The notes beneath the pieces are model-generated. The model ran no database searches, was not told where the DNA came from, and was given only the letters and a program-made list of their open reading frames with translations. A program made the position numbers and the translations under genes. Source: Adiantum capillus-veneris (taxonomy: Eukaryota > Streptophyta > Polypodiopsida > Polypodiales > Pteridaceae). Taken from it: DNA of 64,000 nt. Location: contig CM043960.1 of assembly GCA_014529385.2 (NCBI GenBank), forward strand, positions 76,161,910 through 76,225,909, read 5' to 3'. Shown piece after piece: positions 54,430 through 64,000 of this stretch (the stretch's first letter is position 1; each line of letters starts with the position of its first letter).

Positions 54430-55740
54430 TTTGGTGTGCAGATAGTTAGGAATCATCAATTTTTTGCCATTGGGTTCGCCAATGACAAAAAAATTGGCAT
54501 CCGTGCCATCCTTGACCATCAAGACGGCTTTGATGTCCATGAACTTTGCAGGTGTAGGGACTAGGGTGCTTTCCCTAACTCTGCAAAGTTTCATTGCCAT
54601 CCATTTCCGTCTCATTGGTCAAGTGCTGCACAATCACCAATTTTTTCCATTGGGCTCGCCAAGGACCAAACCAAAAATAAATGTTAGTGTTATCCCTGAC
54701 CAATGAGACGGCTTGCGATGGCCATGAAACTTTGCAGGGGTGGGGAGTAGGGTACTTCCCCTGCCCCTTCAAAGTTCATTGCCATCCATTCTTGTCTTGT
54801 GGGTCAGGTGTTGCACAATTGCCATATTTTTTGCCATTGGGCTCCCCAAGGACCCAATGGCAAAAAAATGGAGTTCGTGCCATCCCTGACCATCGGAACG
54901 GCTTGCAATGGCCATGAAACTTTGTAGGGTGGGGAGAAGTGTGCTTCTTGCCATTGGACTCGCCAAGGCCAAAAGACAAAAAAAATTGGGGTTCGTGCCA
55001 TCCGTGACCGATGAGATCGAACAGATGGCCATGAAACTTTGCAAGAGCAGGAAGTAAGGTTCTTTCTCTACTCATACAAAGCTCCATTGCCATCCATCGT
55101 CGTCTTGTCGGTCAAGCCTTGCACAATCGCCAATTTTTTACAGTGGACTCGCCTAGGGCCCAATAACAAAAAAATGGTGTGATGGCCATGAAACTTTGCA
55201 AGGGTAGAGAGTAGGGTTCTTTCTGTGTCCTTGCAGAGTTTCATCTCCATCCATTGTCGTCTCATCGATCATGCGTTGTACAATCACACCACTTTTTTGC
55301 CATTGGGTGTGCTAAGGACCCAATGGTAAGAAATTGGCGTTCGTGCCATCCCTCACTGATGAGAATGCTTGTAATGCCATGAAACTTTGCAGGGGTGGGG
55401 AGTAGAGTGCTTTCCTAGGCCTTGCAAAGTTCATGGCCATATGCTGTCTCATCAATCAGATGTTGCACAATCGCCAAATTTTTTCCATTAGGCTCGCTGA
55501 GAACCTGACTGCAAAAAATTGGCGTTCATCCCATCCTTGATCAATGAGACGGCTACCAATGACCATGAAACTTTGCAGGGTAGGGAGTAGGTGATCCCCC
55601 CACCCCTGCAAAGTTTCATGGCCATCTGTTGCGATCTTGTTGTTCATAATCGCTAATTTTTTTCCATTGGCCTCGCTAAAGGCCCAACGATAAAAAAAAA
55701 CCAGCGTTCTAATCGTCCTTGACCCTTGAGACAAAAAAGA
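54430..55740. repeat. Tandem array with alternating dyad symmetry
   Basis: About seven units of roughly 187 bp (one spacing is 116 and one 159). The marker CCATGAAACTTTGC lies near 54723, 54913, 55029, 55188, 55378 and 55563. Each unit has two dyad axes, one between ATGAAACTTTGCA and TGCAAAGTTTCAT and one between GCCATTGGG and CCCAATGGC. The array is therefore a chain of alternately inverted half-units of about 93 bp. The array's ORFs are not genes. Confidence 0.9.
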
Positions 55741-58598
55741 AAATAGTAGTAATCATATTAAATGGCAATCATAAATAAAGCAAACCAAGCTATGGAAAGG
55801 GTATGTATATTGTGTCACAAGTAGTGGCTGTAATATGGCCCTCTCCATGTGGGCTAGCAAGCGGTGCAGTATGTAATGGCATCTAGAAGAGTAAAACATT
55901 ATTTAAAAAAATGTTAACTCTATCGCTCTACAAACTAGATGTTTGTGAGTAAATATGCTTGAATGTACCTGAGAAGGGCCTCCTAGTTGTGTAAATTGCT
56001 CAACAAGGCGGGTGATGTGTGTCGCCCACGAATCGGACCTCCTATCCAAGCTGTGTGTCGATCCCCTGGACTCAACTCCAAGGAACTATTAACTCTACCC
56101 AATGTCGGCGAGCCGCATGGCTTGTAAACTCTATCATCCCTACTAACCTTTGTTGCTAGCCAACCTGCCAAAACCATGATCCCCTCCTGGACATCTATCG
56201 TAGTAGTCCATGTCTAGCCCAAGAACAAACTCTACGCAACGTTGGTAGGCAAATTAGGTAGGCACCTCCATTTGGTGGGGCATGGCACTGTAGTACATCA
56301 GGAAGACCAAATTAATTTTTTAATCCTCCCAATTTTTCCTCGCACTTGCTTCTAACATAATTTTATAACCATGGTCAATAGTCTCTAGCTTTCTCCCTTG
56401 ACCTAATTATGGATCAATATCTCATCAATATAGGGTAAAGGGGCCAATAACAATCCAGGGCCCAATAATGAGACACACTTTGGGTATGCCAAAAGACCAA
56501 AATTGAACCATTTTCAATCCTTTAAAAAGTTGCTTTTACAACGTGGGTAAAAAAAGGCAATAGGGCTATATCTGCTTCATTATGGGAGCCCATCTTGTCG
56601 ATTAAAAGTATGACATGCATTGTAGTTGGCCCATGACTTCCTCTACACATGATATATATATAGTTGGCAATATCCCTTCTTCCATCACTTCATGGAGCCT
56701 TCTCATTATCACCCACCACCTGCACATAAATGACCATTTTCAACAATGACAACTTTACATGAACAGAGAACTACAGATTGCGAGCAGTATTATACCCAAA
56801 CCATTTCTATATCAAAAATGTTCTAGACAATCAACCAACAAGATTAACCATGCAACTCTTCTACACTCTTCAACTCCTATAAACTTACAAAGCCTGTTGA
56901 TCAAAACACATACATGACTTATCACAAGCGTTGCTGATCAGAAAAAGCCTACTAATAGCACATAATCTTGAAGCTCAAAATCTTTCATGCTTATAATCAC
57001 AACAATGTGATAAGAGGGTCCCATGCTCAAAATCTTTTACATTACAGTCACAATATTGTGATGATCAAAAGGTCCTATGCCCAGAATCACCCAATTGTAT
57101 GTTGGCCAAAAGCTCCCATGTTAGAATTGCCCAAGTAATATGTTGATCGATAGTTCCCATGTTTGGAATCGGCCAAATTGTTTCAACTTGGGCTACTAAT
57201 ATTATTGCTAGTTTTGGGTTTTAAGGATTTTACATGCTGCAAATAACATTGCGTATCAATGCTTTCAACTACAATGCATAATGTACGGAAAAACTATAGC
57301 GTTGAATGTTTCTAAACATTGTTACTACCTCAAAATTCTAAACAAAAGCTCTAGGAAATCAAGCGTGGCATTGCCACTTGCCCTTATTTTGGTGTGGTCT
57401 CAATATTTACCTATAATGTACCCTGTGCTAATGGTGCTCTCCACTTTTTGCCTATGTGCCATTCAATATTAAGTTTCTCTGGCTCTATGTAAACCTTTAT
57501 GCCGGGTATAAATCTCTTGCCATGCAATGGAAATTAGTCATCATGAAACAAGGATTGAGAAACATTATGGAATACTAATGTGAGCAAATAAATCAAAACG
57601 AGTTTATACATTCTTCTAACAAGGTTGATACGCACCTACCTCCTCCTATGGGAAAAATATAGTGGATGGTAAGGATGGTCACATGCCAACATGTACATGC
57701 TAGCAAAGTCAAGAGTACACAAAATTTCCTCACATGCAATGTGCAAGATCCTTTGACATCTACTATACCTTTTGTATTGCATGTGCCCACCACACTTGTT
57801 GTTGAGAGTAGCACGTAAGAAATACGGAATACAATAAGGATCTAGTAGCAAGGAGAGTAGAGAGAGATACGATGCAAAGTAAATTAGTGGCAAATAAAAA
57901 ACACTAGATTAGCACATTATTACAAAGTGATGGTGTCATCCACCCATGCACTCTCAAGGTAGAGCTTAGATGGCGATTAAGACAACTAGAGCAAGTAGGA
58001 AATACAAGGGGCTAAAAATCCTTCAACAAGAATGTGCATGTGTGTGTCGTGTGCACACCTCTAGTGTATAGTGCTGAAAATACTCATGGAGAAGGCCTCC
58101 ATATATAGATGTAAGGGAGCCTCTAAATGCCCAACCATGTGTAGCCGCCCTTAAATAGCCAAGTCCAAGTAGGACTCTCCCATGCGTCTATGTGTAGCCA
58201 CTTTTGGGTAGAAAAGTCCGCGTAGAACTCGCCCACCGACTATTGAAATCCAGTCACCGACCACCAATCAAAGACCATGGACCACAGACCACAAGACGAC
58301 CTTTTTTTTATAGTCTTCCGATCGCCGGCCGGCCAATATATTTCAACGAAAAGGAATATTTTGGCTATTAAAAAGTCTCGGGGGCTTCCGCTCTCGAGGC
58401 CCCCAAAGTTGGCCCTAACTGTGCTCCGTACCATCCATGATCACAAATAAAGATCTCATCAGCATCCAAAGCTAGAATCCACCAAATATATGTGCATTAA
58501 TGAATTCTCCTCATATGGGCCTTACAAAACTGTGCAACATATATTGTGATGGAAAAACTAAGAGAGGTGGGCATTGCAAGTATACCAATGAGCATACC
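55741..58598. other. Unassigned DNA with a possible copia LTR
   Basis: No credible ORF. On the minus strand CTATATATGG at about 58103-58112 could be a TATA box. Its place downstream of the copia RNase H relic suggests that 57600-58560 holds the 3' LTR of that element, but no second LTR is present to confirm it. Confidence 0.35.
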
Positions 58599-59224
<626 letters not shown>

Positions 59225-59479
59225 GTATATATATATGAAATGATGCACTAGGGCGCACGAGGGCACATCTAGAACGAACTATGTGGTACACGCGCATTGA
59301 TTGCAGAAAAAATGTTCCTTAGGGTCAATAAAATGACCTATACATATAGAAAAGAGACAAATAGAATAGATGTCTTTTTGTTAAGACAAAACAGTACCTC
59401 TGCTACCTTGCTCTAATTGAAAAGACAGGTTCTATGTCTCTTTATTTGATTCTAGATTAGAAATTTTACTGGTGGTGGT

Positions 59480-59481
<2 letters not shown>

Positions 59482-59543
<62 letters not shown>
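59482..59543. repeat. (CT)n microsatellite
   Basis: Pure CT run of about 60 nt. The ORFs across it are low-complexity. Confidence 0.97.
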
Positions 59544-59547
<4 letters not shown>

Positions 59548-59716
59548 CCATGCATATGCAATCCGTTAGACCAAATCACAAAAAGTAAGTGGTGGTGTGC
59601 GATGCAATCAATATACCGTATGATATGATTAGCATGTTGACATGTGTGAAACTTTAATTTTCCATAATAGCGTGCATGGCACCAACGGTCCAATCATTTA
59701 TTGTGTTGGGGGGTAG

Positions 59717-59718
<2 letters not shown>

Positions 59719-59796
<78 letters not shown>
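59719..59796. repeat. (GA)n microsatellite
   Basis: GA run with a single AAAG interruption. Confidence 0.97.
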
Positions 59797-59798
<2 letters not shown>

Positions 59799-60173
59799 CA
59801 GAAAGAGAAAAGCACACACACATAAAGGTTTAGGGTGAGAAAGAGAGAGAGAACACTTGTGCCTCTGTTTGTCTGAGCAATCAACAAGAGAGACATTCAA
59901 ATAACTCACCATATCCAACACCAAGTGTATACATCGATGCTGAGCCTAGGGAAAGGTACTCCTCCTGTACATTTTTTTAAAATCCTCTCTTCATTTTCCT
60001 GTAAATGGCGTGCAGAGGATTCTTGGCACAAGAAATTTGCTTATGCGCATGCCATTGGAAGTTTGCTCATATTTCTGCCGACGACGCTTGTAGAGGCCAG
60101 AGTATTTGGTGTAAATTCCCCCTCGCGCCGTTTGCAAAAAAAATTGTTTGTGTGTGACATTACACGAAAAAAA

Positions 60174-60204
60174 GTGTTTATGTGTGTGTGTGTGTGTGTG
60201 TGTG
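60174..60204. repeat. (GT)n microsatellite
   Basis: Pure GT run, followed 80 bp later by a longer one. Confidence 0.93.
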
Positions 60205-60285
60205 ACGCCATGTTTGCTAATTGTAGATTCCAACCAACATAACACAATTTTTAGCATATTCATCAATCAATAAGATTGAGAAACA

Positions 60286-60345
<60 letters not shown>

Positions 60346-60353
60346 ATGCGCGC
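60286..60353. repeat. 68-nt alternating purine-pyrimidine (GT)n tract
   Basis: GT run passing into GCATGCGCGC with perfect purine-pyrimidine alternation, as at 49674-49720. Confidence 0.93.
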
Positions 60354-60480
60354 CTATGTTTGTGTGCGTGTGTTTTTTTTAAAACCAAATGGTGTTGATA
60401 GTAATATATAGTTTTTAACTACACACATATTAAATAATAGTATGTACTCGTTTGTGATTTCTAAAGTAGTTTTTGTTATG

Positions 60481-61259
60481 ATTTTCGAGCATCCGAGCTC
60501 ACAGAAGGAGACATATCGACTTCAGTGAGCCTTTAGAGATTCTTGGTGTGGCAGCAAATGAGCTTGTGGTGTTGAACTCATATATGGATGTTGCAGAGGT
60601 AGAGTCAGAACCTTCTGCAAGTCAGGAGGACTCTGCAACACCCAAAGTTTATGTGCTCAAATCACTAAAGAAGAAGGTGGATTTAATATCAAGCACCGAC
60701 TCTGGGCCACCTACAAAGTGCATCACAAAAGAGAAGAAGGAAAAAGAGACAGTTATTGTGGAAGAACCTGCAGTCATCGATGAAAGGGTTTTTGACTTTG
60801 CAATCTCTGAAGGAGCTGATGATAAATTTCATAGAGTATGTGGCACCTTTATTGCCACCTTCAATCTTGATGATCTTCTAGCTCAGCACACCGGTTTCTT
60901 AAAGCCTGAAAGAGAGAGGTTTGAGCTGGAGATGCAAAAGGGGAGGGTCATTCTTGATGACATGGTGGTGATTCACTTCAGAGATTGTGATCCCAAAGGA
61001 GGTGTGCAAACTTATCCAAGAGTCCTTTGGCTTTCTTTTCTATCTTATACTATTTGCTAATCTTATGAAAAAATATGATGAAATCATGGCGGAACAAGAT
61101 CTACCACTAGATGAACAAGAGGACGTCCACAAGGACTACAATGAAATGGAAGAGATAGAGGAGGCTATTGACTTTGAGGCAGAAGCAAAGGAGGTTGAAC
61201 GATGCAAAATGTTGTCTGTGAAAACATCACAAATCAAGCTACCCTTGGATGTGACTTGA
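60481..61259 (+). pseudogene. Unrecognised acidic protein-coding stretch, frameshifted
   Basis: The first frame is open from about 60481 (first ATG 60584) to 61060. It is rich in Glu, Lys and Asp and contains ERVFDFAISEGADDKFHRVC and FKPERERFELEMQK-like helical sequence. The second frame (ATG 61065) continues to 61259 in the same style (LDEQEDVHKDYNEMEEIEEA). A shift near 61000 would join them. Codon-like composition suggests real coding origin, either a host exon or a retroelement accessory region. GTAAGT at about 61349 could be a splice donor, but a TGA at 61257 precedes it. Family not recognised. Confidence 0.4.
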
Positions 61260-61759
61260 TTCAATGAGAAACAAGCTGAGTTAGCGATTCCTGGTGTGTG
61301 TGCAAGAAATGTTGAATCTCCCTCCAAGATGACGACGTGCATTAAATGTAAGTAAAAAGAGACATTTCCTCAAAAGAATCTACTTGAAAGTACACTTTTT
61401 GAACGGTTGTGTGAGGTCACCTTTTCTTTTACCACACCTATTTTCTAAAGAGAGAACTCCAAAAATTCTATTTTCTTAGAAGGCCCTCCAAACGACCTCC
61501 AAAATTTCCTAATGCCACTAGAATGCTTCACATTTGTACAGGTTGTACATACATAGGCCACTTGAGCCACATTGGCCTTCAAGTGAGAGGTTATTGGCGT
61601 TCATGCCAATTGGCCAAATGCCAAAACTAACCTTATTCATTCTTTATGTTTAATAGAATAAGGGGGCGAGTGTTTATCCTCACGGTAGCTCCCCCGTATC
61701 ATTGTCTCCCTCTCCCTCGCACGCACTCATGTACTGATCCCACTCGTGCTCCACACATT

Positions 61760-61957
61760 ATTCTTCGGATTGGGCACCTATTTTTAATGGTTACTTTACA
61801 ATAATCCACACATGTGGAAAGAGTTTCCCTTCTTTTGCACAACCAAGATTGGTAGGTAATAAGGAGAATGGCTAGGTAAAACCACGTCTTTATCTAACAA
61901 TTCATTTACTTGATAGATAATTTATTTGCATTGTGAGGCACTCACGTGATAGGTAGC
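61760..61957 (-). pseudogene. Frameshifted Ty3/gypsy reverse transcriptase scrap
   Basis: On the minus strand YHVSASQC, VNELLDKDVVLPSHSPYYLP and ILVVQKKGNSFHMC appear in one frame. CVDYCKVTIKNRCPIRR follows in the next, with a shift near 61813. This is the N-terminal RT of a gypsy element (compare the same region of element A). It belongs to a different family from A and B, and the rest is lost. Confidence 0.87.
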
Positions 61958-64000
61958 TCAATTGGGAGTTGAGATACCTAAAATAAAATCTATTTAATGA
62001 TCTTCCAATAAATGGAGTTCACTTGAAATAGACCCACTACAACAACGGGTCAATTCATAGTTTAAAATGTTATAGTAGGTGGAGTTGTTGGTACCAAACG
62101 CCTCGGGGGGATGCACGATATAAAATAATCTATATCATGTGTGACCAAAGCCTAATTAAAAACCCACATTTTGTGGACCGGAATAAACTTACCCTTGCTT
62201 ATTGAATCAAAATATCCGTTCTGTAATTGTGAATTTGTAAATGATACGACCTATAGGCTCCTATCGAGCATGCATGACATACCCGACCTACAAGGTGCAC
62301 CCTCAATCCAAAGGCCCAAGTGTTGTGGGAAGCGTTATGGTAGCATATGGGGTTGTCAACTCTGGTGGTGGAGGTGAAGTGGTTGGGTCTAGCAATGATG
62401 ACAAGTCTAGGATTGGATCCATGGGAATTGCAAACGGGGGCGTGTGTGGGGTGGAATGGGTTGGAAAACTTGGTGTAGATGATGGGTTTTCAAGGGAGCA
62501 AGGGGCATTGATGCAAGGAGTCAGATGACTCCTCACCCAATAAGTGAGTGGGAATGGAAATCTTTGGTGATGGCAATGAGGCTTACGGTGTAAATTCCTT
62601 GAAAGGGTGTGATTAGTTTGAACTAGTCCTTGAAAAAAGTTAACATGTCTCCCTTGATTTTTTCTTTTGCAATGTCTTCACCACTGATATTTGATTTAAC
62701 ACCAATTGGTGGTGATTGCTTTTCTTAGGCACATCCTCCAAATTTGATACATCTTTGAATTCTCCTTCGGTGGACTCCAAGGACAAAATATGTTCTTGAG
62801 CCACCAATCATTGTTCTTTCCATTGGCATGCTCATCACATTGGTGCTTTGCTCATGGTGCTTTATGTGATTAAGTGTGGTGATCCTTTCTCATGATAGCA
62901 ATGAATGACATGAAATAGACAAGAGACGGAACAAGAGAAGCACTCTTAGAATTGTGCATCACTTGGATGATGATGCACATTCATCATCATTTGAATGATG
63001 ATCATGTACAAAGAACCCCTAGAGTACGCGATCATCATTTGAATGATGATCGTGTACAAAGAATCCCTGGAGTACTATAATTGCACCAAAAGAATAACAC
63101 AGTGCTCTAAAAGGCACGACTCTCTCTCAACACATGTGACTAATATTAGACAATTAATGGGCATACTCATAGCACTACTAAGTAGCTTGCATTGTACAAG
63201 GTCCAGATTAACATGCAACATCAAGGGAAAGTAGCACCAATACGGGTGTTGTGTGATTCTAAAAGCCACATGGTGATCTATAGATATTAAAGGGGAGGTA
63301 TTCTAGAGCCTTCTAGGTTGAATTAATAAACTAGTTAACATAGGCTTCCAAGTCCTAGATACAATTGAAAGCGTTGAACTTCTACTGAAAAACATAATTT
63401 TATCATTACCAGCATATCTGTAGACCATTTGTTTCATGCACCACTACAACTTTATGCACAATGATTTCCAAGGACACAATTTTTGAAAATACGACCACAA
63501 GGATGCATGTAAAGATGGTGAAGATGAAGCAGAATTCTCAAGAGCACACAACACGAAAAGCAGTATAATTGGGTGTGCCAATACAAAGATAAGGCTCACC
63601 ATAGAGTGATGGGCATACATGCAAGAAAGGGAGGAAATATGTTGGTGGTTCTAAGTGTCTTCCTACATAGGATGCCCATGCATGCAACCAAGCAAGGTGG
63701 ATGGGTAATAATTTCTCCCATTGAGTGTAAGCCTTTGGGCTCATTAGGAGTTCCACTTTGTATATGTTATGGTAGGATGGAGCTAATTTTTGTACATTGC
63801 ATAAAAGATTCGAGGTTCAAGCAATATAAAGTTCTTGTATAGAGTTACAAATTCTTGGAGAGTAGACTAGCTTTGAGCTTCAAGATTTATGCTTAAAAAG
63901 CTAGACTTAGAATCTTGTATATAGAGGTTCATGCAGTACTTAACCTTTGCATGCTCTTGTTAGCTCTTAGTCTTTATTGTCTCAATTATTTTCCATTGTT
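61958..64000. other. Unassigned DNA to the window end
   Basis: Only short ORFs with unconvincing composition, for example 62241-62528, where both strands are open. A small tandem repeat lies at 62983-63075. Nothing else was recognised. Confidence 0.5.
62983..63075. repeat. 48-bp tandem duplication with a palindromic core
   Basis: 62983-63027 and 63031-63075 are copies with three substitutions. Each starts with the 20-bp dyad ATCATCATTTGAATGATGAT. Confidence 0.93.

Noticed and set aside
62241-62536. Proline-rich or glycine-rich small protein
   Set aside because: Both strands are open over the same G/C-skewed stretch and neither has supporting motifs.

Overview
The window looks like nuclear DNA of a land plant with a large, transposon-rich genome. 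It holds Ty3/gypsy chromoviruses primed by initiator Met tRNA, a CACTA (En/Spm) element with plant-type accessory domains, an Athila-like element primed by tRNA-Asp, L1-type LINE and Ty1/copia relics, and many long GT/CT/AT microsatellites. The abundance of GT repeats and a Penelope-like reverse transcriptase fragment make me lean towards a fern or another non-flowering lineage, but that is an inference and weakly supported. I find no tRNA, rRNA, bacterial-type or convincing host gene. Almost everything recognisable is mobile DNA in various states of decay.

Layout. A background repeat R (copy 1: 26-250, 18499-19514, 24864-27074) is split by two insertions. The first, 251-18498, is a minus-strand chromovirus B. 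B is itself hit twice by its own family: complete element A (1484-10419, plus strand) lies in its 3' LTR, and solo LTR C (12352-13920) lies in its integrase gene. The second insertion is a CACTA transposon at 19515-24863. A second copy of R at 46838-49669 lacks B and CACTA and preserves both empty target sites, so the insertion junctions can be read to the base. From 27092 to 30735 lies a minus-strand Penelope-like element flanked by direct repeats. 30736-35048 is unassigned AT-rich DNA with one unrecognised ORF and two unusual repeat structures. 35054-46607 is element D, an 11.5 kb Athila-like retroelement with gag and protease but no visible reverse transcriptase, RNase H or integrase. Its 3 kb leader carries nine copies of a 24-bp palindrome.

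The right quarter is older debris: a broken L1-type LINE (about 49730-54186, minus), a 1.3 kb tandem array with alternating dyad symmetry (54430-55740), a copia RNase H fragment (58599-59112, minus), several long microsatellites, an unrecognised acidic ORF (60481-61259), and a frameshifted gypsy reverse transcriptase scrap (61760-61957, minus).

Relative order of events from nesting and, by eye, LTR divergence: R is oldest; B then entered R, A and C entered B later (the LTRs of A are nearly identical), CACTA entered R independently, and D is clearly older than A. No element here looks autonomous. A has stops and a frameshift in gag, B has lost its zinc knuckle and protease, CACTA has lost the N-terminal half of TNP2, and D lacks most of pol.
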